The notes below the pieces were generated by a model that was not told the origin of the DNA, made no database searches, and was given only the letters and a program-made list of their open reading frames with translations. 64,000 nucleotides of DNA, from positions 14,572 to 78,571 of the forward strand of contig NZ_LNQC01000076.1 in assembly GCF_001651855.1 (NCBI RefSeq), written 5' to 3'. Positions 1 to 10,013 of this stretch are shown here, in pieces. This DNA comes from Sinorhizobium americanum. Its GTDB lineage: Bacteria; Pseudomonadota; Alphaproteobacteria; Rhizobiales; Rhizobiaceae. The number at the start of each line of letters is the position of its first letter. Position 1 is the first letter of the stretch. The position numbers and the translations under genes were made by a program.

Positions 1-63
1 GATTCCGGAAAGAAGGTCCCCAAGTCGCTGGCCAGCAGATGTTGTCGCGCTCACCCTCAGAGC

Positions 64-219
64 TCAAAAAAAGCCCTCGGAGCATTTGCCGAGGGGCAGG
101 CCATCAATGTGCAAGCCATTAGTGTGCGATTTGTAAAGTAGGGCACGAATCGAAATTGCTCCATCCTCGCTCGTCCTGCGTACGAAATCGGACCAAAGGC
201 TCGGGCGGTGGAACGACAT
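64..219 (-). CDS. Small hypothetical protein (51 aa)
   Basis: I do not recognise this protein. The start at 219 is chosen because an AGGAGG Shine-Dalgarno sequence lies 7 bases upstream; a start at 249 would extend it by ten residues but has no comparable site. It is divergent from the DUF982 gene at 265. The last ten codons are encoded by a rho-independent terminator, and the stop codon lies at the end of its T-tract, so gene and terminator are fused. The strong RBS supports a real gene, but conservation cannot be judged here. It could instead be the leader of a short regulatory transcript. Confidence 0.5.
   Translation of the reverse strand: MSFHRPSLWSDFVRRTSEDGAISIRALLYKSHTNGLHIDGLPLGKCSEGFF
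66..95 (-). terminator. Rho-independent terminator inside the 3' end of the small ORF
   Basis: On the minus strand a 7-bp stem (CCCTCGG/CCGAGGG, 89-95 with 74-80) around an 8-nt loop is followed closely by seven T residues. It overlaps the final codons and stop of the 51-aa ORF, which is unusual. Confidence 0.75.
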
Positions 220-264
220 GTGCGCCTCCTGGTTGGATAGCAGGTTCATAGAAGGGAGGTCTCA

Positions 265-564
265 ATGAAGGAGATCCCCTGGCGCATAGCCATTTCGGTA
301 AGACTTCAAAACGGCATAGAGCGACGGTTCTGTGGCCCGTATGACGCCCTCGACTTCCTCGAACACGAGTGGCCGAACCATGGAAGACGTTACTACCAAG
401 CAGTCAGAGATTGCCGTGCGGCGTTGTCGAGGCTTCAAACAGCCGAGGTGGCAAGGCTATCATTTATCGATGCCTGTATAGAGGCATCGATGCCATTTGC
501 GGAGACCCGTGGCAGTCACACACCGGCTCTGCTTAAGGGCACTTCTGCGCGTCGGCGGTACTGA
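265..564 (+). CDS. DUF982 family protein
   Basis: A 99-aa protein of the DUF982 family, common and multi-copy in rhizobia, with no established function. The pattern is typical: an N-terminal beta-strand region (V-x-L-x-N-G), then DALDFLEHEWP, then R-Y-x-x-AV-x-x-CR-x-AL near residues 47-57, and a C-terminal helix. A GGGAGG ribosome-binding site precedes the ATG. A second DUF982 protein of the same length lies at 5100-5399, and the two bracket the heat-shock island. Family call is firm; role unknown. Confidence 0.85.
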   Translation: MKEIPWRIAISVRLQNGIERRFCGPYDALDFLEHEWPNHGRRYYQAVRDCRAALSRLQTAEVARLSFIDACIEASMPFAETRGSHTPALLKGTSARRRY

Positions 565-689
565 CAGAAACTAGCGTGAATTCCTGACCACATCCTTACG
601 CATCAAAAGACGTTCCCGAGGACTTCGCTCAAACGACTTCTTTCGCCGCCGGCTCTCTTACGCTCGGCGTCTATGGTCTTCGAAATCTA

Positions 690-800
690 CTGCATGTCTC
701 CTTAGATCGACCTCGATTTAAGGAGACATGCAGCAATTCAAAGTGCTGCAGCGACCTTTGCGCGTCTGATAAGACGCGCGGCGCAGTAGCAGGTGAGCTT
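690..800. repeat. Rhizobial intergenic palindromic repeat (RIME-like)
   Basis: Positions 690-704 and 719-733 form a perfect 15-bp inverted repeat around a 14-nt loop. They run directly into a second hairpin with stem GCGCGTCT/AGACGCGC at 760-779. The look is that of the mosaic palindromic intergenic elements of Rhizobiaceae; family membership is from memory. The rest of the 565-1056 gap holds only weak ORFs, including one at 718-1056 on the minus strand that overlaps the repeat, and I see no convincing gene. Confidence 0.6.
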
Positions 801-1056
801 GTCCGTCATCTGGTTGGGAATGCCGCCGTTCTGCGCGACGAAAGTCCCAACGGAGTCTCCTCCCGATACCATCACTCGCGCTTGGCTTGTCGTGTCGCCG
901 CGTGGTCATTTTTTTCCCCGATTTCTTCAGATCCTCCTTCGGAGCGGGCTGACGGCCTCGGTCCAGCCTACTTGGAGCCGATCTCGGGCTCCTGCCACCC
1001 TGCTCCAAACCGATGTTCGAACGCTTCACCCGTTGAGGGCGAAACCATTCGTTCAC

Positions 1057-1083
1057 GGGTCCGCGCCCGTCGGGCGCGGACCC
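1057..1083 (-). terminator. Hairpin downstream of groEL
   Basis: A perfect 12-bp inverted repeat (GGGTCCGCGCCC and its complement) with a 3-nt loop begins 9 bases after the groEL stop. No T-tract follows on the minus strand, so it may stabilise the 3' end or be a weak terminator. Confidence 0.55.
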
Positions 1084-1092
1084 ATGCTTCCG

Positions 1093-3065
<1,973 letters not shown>

Positions 3066-3211
3066 GTCGCTCACCTCGTGGACAAACAGATTTTTAGAAG
3101 CTCCTCCGCGCCGCATCCGGCTCGATCCGACGCGGGACGCACGATGTTTTGGCATCGCGCCAATCGATCTGGTTTCTGATTTTTCGAGTTTCAAGAGGGC
3201 GGCGCAATTTT

Positions 3212-3238
3212 TTAGCACTCGATCCATGCGAGTGCTAA
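3212..3238 (-). promoter_or_regulatory. CIRCE operator (HrcA binding site)
   Basis: TTAGCACTC, nine bases, then GAGTGCTAA: an exact match to the CIRCE consensus. HrcA binds it to repress groESL and releases it on heat stress. It sits between the divergent groES and hsp20 genes. A CCATATAA stretch just upstream on the minus strand could be the groES -10 region. Confidence 0.95.
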
Positions 3239-3271
3239 TCCCATGAATTTATATGGTCTTCCCGCTCCCCC

Positions 3272-3300
3272 CTTGACGTAACGCGGTGGGATCCCCAACT
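3272..3300 (+). promoter_or_regulatory. Possible RpoH (sigma-32) promoter of the hsp20 operon
   Basis: CTTGAC at 3272-3277, a 16-base spacer, then CCCAACT at 3294-3300. This resembles alphaproteobacterial RpoH promoters (CTTGAA, about N16, C-rich -10). The position, upstream of a structured leader and a small heat-shock gene, fits. The -10 match is imperfect. Confidence 0.4.
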
Positions 3301-3304
3301 CATT

Positions 3305-3396
3305 TCTGCCGACGCCCATTGGGGTCGGCTTGGTCAGGGAGCGCCAAGCTTCTTGGCGCTTCCTCGTATCTATGTTGCTCTACGGAGGATGTAGCT
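3305..3396 (+). ncRNA. ROSE-like RNA thermometer in the hsp20 leader
   Basis: The leader has a hairpin at about 3308-3330 (GCCGAC/GTCGGC), a perfect 9-bp hairpin at 3340-3360 (AGCGCCAAG/CTTGGCGCT) and, just before the gene, TTGCT at 3375-3379 facing the Shine-Dalgarno GGAGGA at about 3385. Several stem-loops ending with a U-U/C-GCU anti-SD strand is the hallmark of ROSE elements, which block translation of rhizobial small heat-shock genes at low temperature. Folding was done by eye. Confidence 0.6.
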
Positions 3397-3858
3397 ATGA
3401 GAACAAGCCTCGACTTTACCCCCTTCTACAGGTCGAGCATCGGCTTCGATCGCATGTTCGATCTGCTGGAAAACGCCAGTCTGAACGCTGAAAACTGGCC
3501 GCCTTACAACATCGTCAAACTCGGCGAAGATGCCTACCGCATCGAAATCGCGGTCGCAGGTTTTGCCGAAGACGACCTGACAATCACCCACGAGGCGAAC
3601 ATGCTCGTGGTCAACGGCGCCAAGTCCAAGGATGAGGAGGTCCAGTACCTGCATCAGGGCCTTGCTGTTCGGCCGTTCGCGCGCAAATTCGAACTCGCCG
3701 ATCATGTCCTTGTCGAGGGCGCAAAGCTCGAAAACGGGTTGCTTGTCATCAATCTCAGGAAGGAGATCCCTGAGGAGATGAAGTCGCGTCGGATCACCAT
3801 CCAAACCGAAGCGACCAAGCCCGCTTCGAAGCAGATCGAAGGCGACAAGGCAGCCTAA
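3397..3858 (+). CDS. Small heat shock protein, Hsp20/IbpA class
   Basis: A 153-aa alpha-crystallin-domain holdase. The N-terminus (FTPFYRSSIGFDRMFDLL) is the class A (IbpA-like) type of rhizobia. The crystallin domain runs from about YNIVKLGEDAYRIEIAVAGF to the conserved LENGLLVINL motif, followed by a short tail with the I-x-I-type segment RRITIQTE. The start at 3397 has GGAGG 9 bases upstream; the open frame upstream overlaps the ROSE-like leader. First gene of a run with a second hsp20 and an NDUFS4-like gene. Confidence 0.92.
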   Translation: MRTSLDFTPFYRSSIGFDRMFDLLENASLNAENWPPYNIVKLGEDAYRIEIAVAGFAEDDLTITHEANMLVVNGAKSKDEEVQYLHQGLAVRPFARKFELADHVLVEGAKLENGLLVINLRKEIPEEMKSRRITIQTEATKPASKQIEGDKAA

Positions 3859-3959
3859 ACCGGCTCGCGCCGCTCGAACCTCGGCTGTTTTCGAACAGGC
3901 GAGGGCCGGGAGAGAAGCGCAAAAAAAGGAGTGAACGAAACGGAAGAAAGGATGAAGCC

Positions 3960-4469
3960 ATGAATGTACGTGACCTGATCCCCTGGAATCGTAGCAGCAG
4001 CCAGGTTCCAAGCGCCTTTCGCGGCGATGACATGGATCCGTTCCTGTCGCTGCACCGCAATGTAAACCGGCTGTTTGACGACGTATTCCGCGGTTTTGGC
4101 CAGCCCTCGTTGTTTGGTGGTGCGACGTCCTTCAATGGCTCGTGGCCGACAGTGGAGATCGAGGAGAACGACAACGAGATCCGCGTGACAGCGGAGGTTC
4201 CCGGTATCGATCCAGATGACGTCGAGGTGCTGCTGGACGATGGTGTGCTAACGCTTCGCGGCGAGAAGAAATCGGAAACCGAGGACAAGGGCCGCCGGTT
4301 CACGGAGCGCTACTACGGGCGCTTCGAACGGCGGCTGGCTCTTGGTGGCCAGGTCGATGAGAATAAGGTCGCCGCAACGTTCAGGAACGGCCTGCTCTCG
4401 GTGACACTGCCTAAGACCGAGAAGGCGCGAGCCAACGTCAAGCGCATCAGCATCGATAAGGCCAAATAG
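3960..4469 (+). CDS. Small heat shock protein, Hsp20 family (second type)
   Basis: A 169-aa alpha-crystallin protein, clearly different from its upstream neighbour. The N-terminus (NVRDLIPW, then DPFLSLHRNVNRLFDDVFRGF) is typical of the HspC2/Hsp20.2 group. The crystallin domain begins WPTVEIEENDNEIRVTAEVPGI and includes LDDGVLTLRGEK and FRNGLLSVTLPK, and the C-terminus ends with a KRISI segment. An AAAGGA site precedes the ATG. It lies 101 bases after the first hsp20, probably co-transcribed. Pairs of unlike Hsp20 proteins often co-assemble (family knowledge). Confidence 0.92.
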   Translation: MNVRDLIPWNRSSSQVPSAFRGDDMDPFLSLHRNVNRLFDDVFRGFGQPSLFGGATSFNGSWPTVEIEENDNEIRVTAEVPGIDPDDVEVLLDDGVLTLRGEKKSETEDKGRRFTERYYGRFERRLALGGQVDENKVAATFRNGLLSVTLPKTEKARANVKRISIDKAK

Positions 4470-4515
4470 TGCCGCCGCCCCGCCGGCCGGGTCGATTGCC
4501 CGGCCGGCTAGTCTG

Positions 4516-4890
4516 GTGACGACAACCGAAGTCATGACGGAACTCCGACAGGGAATATCTGGTAGCGCTGCCCGGAAGTTCGCAGAGCAGGTCAGCGACA
4601 GCCAGCATCCCGCGGCTGATAAGGACCGGTTAAAACCAAACATTGACCCGGTAGCACGCATCTTTCGCCCGTCACGTTCCGTGATGACGTCAGCGCGCGT
4701 CTCAAGGCGACCTTGGCTGCTGGTGTTCGAACGGAGAGTCCCGCCGACGATCGATTATTTCATGGGCTATACCGGAGGGAGCGACACGCTAGCTCAGCTC
4801 GAGCTGCGCTTCCCGTCTCGCGATGCTGCGATTGCCTACGCCGAACGACAGAAACTGAACTACATCGTCCTGGATGACAGAAGCCGCTAG
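4516..4890 (+). CDS. NDUFS4-like (ETC complex I subunit) domain protein
   Basis: A 124-aa protein whose C-terminal two thirds match the NDUFS4/ETC_C1 domain: ARIFRPSRSVMTSARVSRRPW, then FERR-x(7)-DYFMGYTGGSDTLAQLELRFPSRDAAIAYAE. The family is an accessory subunit of respiratory complex I. This copy, placed after two hsp20 genes, has about 50 N-terminal residues of unrelated sequence, so the start is uncertain and an internal GTG or ATG is possible. A terminator at 5068-5090 probably closes the transcript. A stress role is inferred from position only. Confidence 0.7.
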   Translation: MTTTEVMTELRQGISGSAARKFAEQVSDSQHPAADKDRLKPNIDPVARIFRPSRSVMTSARVSRRPWLLVFERRVPPTIDYFMGYTGGSDTLAQLELRFPSRDAAIAYAERQKLNYIVLDDRSR

Positions 4891-5067
4891 TGTTTAGGGG
4901 GAGCGGTAAATGGCTTTGGCCGAAGCGCTGTACCGTTCTTGGCTGCGAATGTTCGGTTCCCATCATCAATCCGGAACCGTCCGCCGCTGCAGCGGTGGAC
5001 GGTACTCTTGGATCCTACGAAGGCTGGAAACACAAAGAATTGGTACGTGGCCGCGCGAATACGCATC

Positions 5068-5090
5068 GGGGCACCAAGAGTGCCCCTTTT
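5068..5090 (+). terminator. Rho-independent terminator of the hsp20 transcript
   Basis: GGGGCAC, a 5-nt loop, GTGCCCC, then TTTT. It lies about 180 bases after the NDUFS4-like gene. The stretch between (4891-5067) also has a 10-bp hairpin at 4979-5000 and no convincing ORF, so a structured 3' UTR or small RNA is possible. Confidence 0.8.
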
Positions 5091-5099
5091 CTCGCCATC

Positions 5100-5399
5100 C
5101 TAGGCGAGCGAGTGCTGACCGCCGGCTCCGGTCTTCGGCGCAAACATTGCATCCGTGTCCGTCGACATGCCTGCATCACGGCAGAAGTCTACGAAGGCTT
5201 CGCGCGCGATAGCCACTGGCGTCATTCGGTTTAGAGCGCGACGACACGTTTGAACGGCTCGGTTGTATTTGCTGCCTCGATCCACCCAATCCCCCTCGAG
5301 GAAATCGAGCGCGTCGTTGACAGAAGCAAAGACCTGGGAAGCCCCGTCCTTCATGCGGACGGTCACGGGCGTCATCCAAACCAATTCCGGGTTGAGCAT
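5100..5399 (-). CDS. DUF982 family protein
   Basis: A 99-aa DUF982 protein paralogous to the one at 265-564. Shared features are V-x-V-x-x-x-DG near the N-terminus, DALDFLEGDWVDRGSKYNRAV, C-R-R-AL, and a final helix with AREAFVDFC. The start at 5399 is chosen over 5417 because AAAGGAGG lies 6 bases upstream of the internal ATG; the result is the same length as the first paralogue. It converges on the hsp20 transcript. Function unknown. Confidence 0.87.
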   Translation of the reverse strand: MLNPELVWMTPVTVRMKDGASQVFASVNDALDFLEGDWVDRGSKYNRAVQTCRRALNRMTPVAIAREAFVDFCRDAGMSTDTDAMFAPKTGAGGQHSLA

Positions 5400-5603
5400 G
5401 ATGTCCTCCTTTCGCATTCACGCCGGATGAAAAAGAAGCGACGAAAATATCGGCGTCGAAATGGCGGATTTCAAGTCTTTCAGAGCCGCCAGGCCCGGAA
5501 AGGAGGTCTAGTTCGCGCGCCATCACCAGACACTCCATACGTGACCGGCAGGCGGCCGCTATGGGTCGCTCCCGGCCGCTGATCAGAAACTGTCGAGCGA
5601 CTG

Positions 5604-5661
5604 CTTTTGGAGCAAACGAGGACTTACGTGGTGCTTGCGTAAGCCTCGGTTCGCTCCAAAG
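5604..5661 (-). other. Long imperfect hairpin in the 5418-5768 gap
   Basis: Three stem segments (TTGGAGC/GCTCCAA, CGAGG/CCTCG, CTTACG/CGTAAG) nest around a 9-nt loop with small internal loops. It lies about 110 bases after the stop of the ABC-transporter binding-protein gene. It could be a 3' UTR structure, a processed small RNA or a degenerate repeat. No gene is visible in this 350-base gap. Confidence 0.4.
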
Positions 5662-5718
5662 CGCGCGCTTGGCTCGAATCGAGCATCAGATTTTACCTTC
5701 AGACGATTTTCCCGGGCG

Positions 5719-5740
5719 GAGGCGCGGCACGCCGCGCCTC
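5719..5740 (-). terminator. GC-rich hairpin after the ABC transporter operon
   Basis: A perfect 10-bp inverted repeat (GAGGCGCGGC and its complement) with a 2-base loop, about 30 bases after the stop of the binding-protein gene. AAAA rather than a T-tract follows on the minus strand, so termination would be weak or factor-dependent. Confidence 0.45.
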
Positions 5741-5768
5741 GCCTCCATGCACACGGGCAGGCGGGCAA

Positions 5769-6842
5769 TCATCGAATCCACTCGTTCCAGCGCTGCAGCA
5801 TCATCGCGGCATTGGCGTTGATCCACTCCGCATCGGGAATGATGACGTAATCCCGAACGTCGTCACCCTGCGGCATCGTCTTGCGCGCCTCATCCGACAT
5901 CATAGCGATTGCCTCGCTGCTCGGGGGCGTGCAGGACAGAACCTCGCATGCCTTGGCCTGGGCCTGCGGAGAGTTCAGCCAAAAAGCCATCAGCTTCAGC
6001 GCATTCTCACGGTGCGGCGCGCCCTTTAGCAGCGCTATGCGGTCGCCAACGAGAAATGAGGCGTTGTAGGACCAGGCGATCGGCAGTCCCTCATTGTGCA
6101 TCGCCTTCGCCCGTGTCAACCAGATCTGCCCCAGCGAATACTCGCGATTGCGAAACCCTTGCACGCTCTGATCGCCCGTCTTCCACCACAGCGAGACGGA
6201 AGGCCTGATCTGCTCGAGCTTGGCCAGCGCGCGATCGATGTCGAGCGGAAACAGTTCATCGCGCTTGACGCCGTCGGCGAGCAGCGCGGCGGCCATCACG
6301 CGCCAGGGATCGTCAAAGTTCGGGAAGGCCCGCTCTCCCGGGAACTTCTCAGTGTCCCACATGTCGGCCCAGGTCTCGGGAACGGGCTCCCCAGCCTCCC
6401 CGATCCTGTAGGCCAGCAGCGTGGCCGTCGACTGAAGCAGCGCCCCGCCGGCCGAGCAGGCATTGGCGCTGAGATCTTCGCGACCCGCAAATTGGCGGCA
6501 GAAGTCCGTCAAATCCTCGGTGACCTCCCGGTGCGCCTTGGACGCGGCCTGGATCTCGCCGTCGAGATAAAGATCCCAACTGACGTTTCCGGTTTTCACC
6601 ATCGCCGCGGCCTTGGCGCGCATTTCGGCGTTGGTCGCTGCGACCGTGACCACTTCGATTCCCGTCGCCTTGGTGAATGGATCGAACCAGGCCGCTTGTA
6701 GCGCCTTGTCATAGGCGCCGCCCGTCGACGCGATGATCACTCGTTCGGCGGCGAACGTCGGAAGCGACAAGGCCATCAATGACAGCAATCCAGCGATGGT
6801 CGCCTTCAGGACTGTTGTGGAGCGGGAAAGGAGAGAGGTCAT
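5769..6842 (-). CDS. ABC transporter periplasmic binding protein (polyamine/PotD-type)
   Basis: Periplasmic solute receptor of about 357 aa. A signal peptide (basic MTSLLSRSTT, hydrophobic core, cleavage near TFAAE) is followed by RVIIASTGGAYDKALQAAWFDPFTKATGIEV, typical of the family 1 / spermidine-putrescine group. The start at 6842 has GAAGGGA upstream; the frame extends to 6875, where it would overlap the permease. It is the last gene of an ATPase-permease-permease-receptor operon. The ligand cannot be named. The neighbouring aminotransferase operon suggests an amino compound (inference). Confidence 0.88.
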   Translation of the reverse strand: MTSLLSRSTTVLKATIAGLLSLMALSLPTFAAERVIIASTGGAYDKALQAAWFDPFTKATGIEVVTVAATNAEMRAKAAAMVKTGNVSWDLYLDGEIQAASKAHREVTEDLTDFCRQFAGREDLSANACSAGGALLQSTATLLAYRIGEAGEPVPETWADMWDTEKFPGERAFPNFDDPWRVMAAALLADGVKRDELFPLDIDRALAKLEQIRPSVSLWWKTGDQSVQGFRNREYSLGQIWLTRAKAMHNEGLPIAWSYNASFLVGDRIALLKGAPHRENALKLMAFWLNSPQAQAKACEVLSCTPPSSEAIAMMSDEARKTMPQGDDVRDYVIIPDAEWINANAAMMLQRWNEWIR

Positions 6843-6871
6843 GATAGATTCCCTTCGTTTGCAGTTCGTCT

Positions 6872-7741
6872 TCAATAAGAGCGGGATTTGCGGGCGTTCA
6901 TGAGATGAACCGCGCCCATTAGCAGGAGGGACGTGGCGACGAGGACGGTGGAGACCGCGGCAATGACCGGCGTCAGGTTGAAGTCGATGTCTTCGAACAT
7001 CTTACGGCCGAGCGATTTGCCCCCGATGTCGGAGATGAAGAACGCAACGGTCGCTTCATCGAATGAGGCGAGAAAGGCGAACACGGCCGCGGCTGCGACA
7101 CCGGGCACGATGTTCGGCAGTACGACCAGGAAGAACGCCTGCAGCCTGTTCGCCCCGCAGCTCAACGCCGCCAGTTCGAGCGTCGGATCGAAGCGCTGCA
7201 GCGACGCGGTGACGGTGATGATCACGTAAGGCACTGCCAGAACGGTATGGGCGACCAGGAATCCAAAAAAACTGCCGGTGAGTTGCAGTGGCGAGAAGGC
7301 GAGGTAGAGCGCCACACCGAGGATGATGTGTGGCACGATCATCGGTCCAAGCGTGAGCGCCTGCAATGTGGATCTGAACGGAAGAGATCCTCGTACAATC
7401 GCGATAGCGGCCATAGTACCCGCGACCGTCGCTGTCGCGGTTGTCGCCATGGCGATCTTGAGACTGAACCACGTTGCCGCCATCCAGTCCGGATCATCGA
7501 AATAGGCGCTGTACCATTTGAACGTCAGGCCCTGAGGCGGGAACTCGATGTAGTGGGTTTCGCTGAGCGACATAGGCAGGACAATCAGCGTTGGCAGCAG
7601 TAGGAAGAAGAGGATACCTCCAATCCCGATACCGGCTACAACGATGGCCACAGCCGTCGAATAGGAGCGAATGGTAGGGGAGGCGAAAACATCCTTGAGC
7701 GTGGGAAATCGGGCCGTCACCCGAGCATGATCAATAGACAC
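6872..7741 (-). CDS. ABC transporter permease (PotC-like)
   Basis: Inner-membrane permease of 289 aa with about six hydrophobic segments and the EAA-type loop ELAALSCGANRLQAFFLVVLPNIVPG near residues 195-220. It starts with GTG at 7741, with AAGGGA 8 bases upstream, and overlaps the upstream permease by 11 bases, indicating translational coupling. Belongs to the PotC side of polyamine-type importers; partner of the permease at 7731-8621. Confidence 0.9.
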   Translation of the reverse strand: MSIDHARVTARFPTLKDVFASPTIRSYSTAVAIVVAGIGIGGILFFLLLPTLIVLPMSLSETHYIEFPPQGLTFKWYSAYFDDPDWMAATWFSLKIAMATTATATVAGTMAAIAIVRGSLPFRSTLQALTLGPMIVPHIILGVALYLAFSPLQLTGSFFGFLVAHTVLAVPYVIITVTASLQRFDPTLELAALSCGANRLQAFFLVVLPNIVPGVAAAAVFAFLASFDEATVAFFISDIGGKSLGRKMFEDIDFNLTPVIAAVSTVLVATSLLLMGAVHLMNARKSRSY

Positions 7742-8621
7742 TGTTCAATCCCTTGCTGAGCGATAGCATTCTGCGGAACAGCAGAACAAAAAGGAGCGTA
7801 ACGGCGAGGAGCACGGTCGAAAGCGCCGCCGCGAACGGCCAATCGAGCAGGACCGTTGTCTGCTGGCCGATGAGCGTCGCCATCAGCATCGAGCCGGGTC
7901 CGCCGACCAGCGCCGGTGTGATGTAGAAGCCGAGCGCCAGCACAAAGCACATGATGCTGCCGGCAAAGACGCCAGGCAGGCTGAGCGGCAGAGTTACGGC
8001 GACGAAGGCCCGGATAGGACCGGCGCCGAGATTGCGGGCGGCTCGCACGTAATCGGGGGGCAGGGCGCGCAATGCCGAATAAATCGGCAGGATCATGAAG
8101 GGCATTAGCACATGTGTCATGGCGAGGATGACAGCGCCTTCAGTGTAGATCAGCTTCAGCGGCCATTCGGTCACGCCCGTGTCGATCAGCAGCTTGTTGA
8201 TGATGCCGTTGCGTTGGAGAAGGACGACCCATGCATAGGAGCGGACGAGGACGGAGGTCCACAACGGGATGAAGACGCAGGCGGCGACCGCCATCGCCAG
8301 GCCCCTGCTCAGCCGTGCCATGAGATAGGCGACCGGGAACCCCAACAGCAGGCTTGCAACTGTCACCACAAACGCAACCTCGATCGTGCTGAAGAGAACG
8401 TCGAGATGAAGCGGTTCGGCGAAAATACGCCGATAATGGCTGAGCGTTCCCCCGGAAAAGCTCAGCGCGATCAGCCGCGCCACCGGATACAGGAACCCGG
8501 CGAGCAGGGCCGCGATGAGCGGCGTGACCAACGCCAAGGAGGCGTTTGGCGAATAGAAGCGTGCGGAACTCGACCGGCGGAATGACGGCGAAGATGAGAG
8601 TGATGCGAGTGAGCGCGTCAT
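7731..8621 (-). CDS. ABC transporter permease (PotB-like)
   Basis: Inner-membrane permease of 296 aa. The EAA loop reads VRAARNLGAGPIRAFVAVTLPLSLPGVFAG, typical of PotB-type subunits. The ATG at 8621 forms an ATGA overlap with the ATPase stop and has GAGAGGT upstream, so it is preferred to the ATG at 8630. With the PotC-like subunit it forms the transmembrane channel. Confidence 0.9.
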   Translation of the reverse strand: MTRSLASLSSSPSFRRSSSARFYSPNASLALVTPLIAALLAGFLYPVARLIALSFSGGTLSHYRRIFAEPLHLDVLFSTIEVAFVVTVASLLLGFPVAYLMARLSRGLAMAVAACVFIPLWTSVLVRSYAWVVLLQRNGIINKLLIDTGVTEWPLKLIYTEGAVILAMTHVLMPFMILPIYSALRALPPDYVRAARNLGAGPIRAFVAVTLPLSLPGVFAGSIMCFVLALGFYITPALVGGPGSMLMATLIGQQTTVLLDWPFAAALSTVLLAVTLLFVLLFRRMLSLSKGLNSVY

Positions 8622-9736
8622 GCTGCGCACCTCTCGGTCACCGGAAAAACGTGCCCGGCTGCTCCGTCGAGGACGATATCCACCGCGTCGTCCCTTTGGT
8701 ATGGAATCACGCCGTCGGCGGGGACCTCTACCTGTAGGCTTGCTGCCGGACGATCGGCAAGGCGGACGAGAAAGATGTACGTCGAGCCGAAGAACACGGC
8801 GGCGTCGACAACGCCCGGCAGCGCGTCGGCCCCGCCATCGCCGCGCTTCGCAAGACGCATCCGTTCCGGACGGATTGCCACACGCAGAGCCGTTCCGGCA
8901 TCATATTTGCGGGTGCGCTCGTTCGCGTGGGAACGGAGTTTAAGCACCGTACTCTCGGATAGGCGTACGACCGTCTGCTCAGCCGTGCAATCGAGGCAGT
9001 CGCCATGGAGGAAATTCATCCGGCCGATGAAGTCCGCGACGAACTCAGTGTTCGGCTGCCGGTAGAGTTCCGTCGGCGTGCCGAACTGCACCAGGCGACC
9101 ATCGGACATGATAGCGACGCGGTCCGACATCGTCAGCGCTTCGTCCTGATCATGGGTTACGTAGACGACGGTGGCGCCAAGCCGCTCCTGAAGCCGTTTG
9201 ATCTCGAACTGCATCGCCTCCCGCAATTTCTTGTCGAGCGCGCCAAGTGGTTCGTCCATCAGGAGGACGGGCGGCTCGAAGGCAAGTGCGCGCGCGACGG
9301 CGACGCGTTGCTGTTGGCCCCCCGAAAGCTGGTTGGGATAGCGCTCTGCGTAGCCGGAGAGCTGCACGAGTTCCAGCATCTCGTCGACGCGCCGCGATAT
9401 CGCCGTCTTCTGCATTCGCCCGCGCATCCTGAGCGGGAATGCGATGTTCTGGTGGATCGTCAGGTGCGGAAAGAGCGCGTACTTTTGGAACACCATTCCG
9501 ATGTTCCGGTGATTGGGCGCAAGGAGGGTTACGTCCCGGCCGCCGATGGCGATCCTGCCGGTGCTCGGCGCCTCGAAGCCGGCTATCATCGTCAAGGCTG
9601 TCGTCTTGCCGGAGCCGGAAGGCCCCAAGAGGGAGACAAATTCCCCGGCTGCGATCTCGAGCGACAGCTCGCGAACCGCAATGGCTTCGCCATATCGCTT
9701 TTGAAGTCCCCCAAGGGACAGAGACTGACCGATCAA
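8618..9736 (-). CDS. ABC transporter ATPase (PotA-like)
   Basis: ATP-hydrolysing subunit that powers the importer. It has Walker [11 protein letters not shown]-loop [12 protein letters not shown], signature [16 protein letters not shown], Walker [13 protein letters not shown], the H-loop [10 protein letters not shown], and a C-terminal TOBE-type domain with IRPERMRL. No ATG lies near the expected start. TTG at 9736 has AAAGGA 9 bases upstream and begins the conserved region after a few residues, giving 372 aa; a TTG at 9808 would add 24 residues. First gene of the operon, divergent from gntR. Confidence 0.9.
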   Translation of the reverse strand: MIGQSLSLGGLQKRYGEAIAVRELSLEIAAGEFVSLLGPSGSGKTTALTMIAGFEAPSTGRIAIGGRDVTLLAPNHRNIGMVFQKYALFPHLTIHQNIAFPLRMRGRMQKTAISRRVDEMLELVQLSGYAERYPNQLSGGQQQRVAVARALAFEPPVLLMDEPLGALDKKLREAMQFEIKRLQERLGATVVYVTHDQDEALTMSDRVAIMSDGRLVQFGTPTELYRQPNTEFVADFIGRMNFLHGDCLDCTAEQTVVRLSESTVLKLRSHANERTRKYDAGTALRVAIRPERMRLAKRGDGGADALPGVVDAAVFFGSTYIFLVRLADRPAASLQVEVPADGVIPYQRDDAVDIVLDGAAGHVFPVTERCAA

Positions 9737-9927
9737 TTTCGCGTTTCCTTTCAGCTGCTGACGCTCTTCGGCGTCTTTCCCCTGGATACGGCCGGTTTCT
9801 GGCCGCAATGAAAGCCTCTTCCGACGCGGGGACGAGTCAGGACGATGTGCTTATTGCAGAGGCTCTGGTGTCTCACGGGCCGCTTGTCGGTCCGCGTGAC
9901 GGCGTATGCGAAAGCTGCTATTAGCCG

Positions 9928-9939
9928 TTGATGCGACAA
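9928..9939. promoter_or_regulatory. Putative GntR operator, site 1
   Basis: TTGATGCGACAA matches 10 of 12 positions of the palindrome TTGTTGCAACAA found at 10746. It lies in the divergent region between the ABC operon and gntR. Confidence 0.45.
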
Positions 9940-9968
9940 AAACTTTGCAGAACCTTCACACTTCATTT

Positions 9969-9980
9969 TTGTTGCATCAA
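9969..9980. promoter_or_regulatory. Putative GntR operator, site 2
   Basis: TTGTTGCATCAA matches 11 of 12 positions of the palindrome, about 34 bases before the gntR start, so autoregulation is likely. Confidence 0.55.
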
Positions 9981-10013
9981 AAATTCATAGTGTCAACTGA
10001 TCGAGAGAGTGAA

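Noticed and set aside
718-1056. 112-aa minus-strand frame before the groEL terminator
   Set aside because: It runs into the palindromic repeat, has an Arg-rich composition and no convincing RBS or family.
4890-5234. Plus-strand frame after the NDUFS4-like gene
   Set aside because: It passes through the terminator at 5068-5090 and into the convergent DUF982 gene.
5231-5254. Possible third copy of the GCGC palindromic repeat
   Set aside because: Only a short resemblance and it falls inside the DUF982 coding sequence, where codon use explains it.
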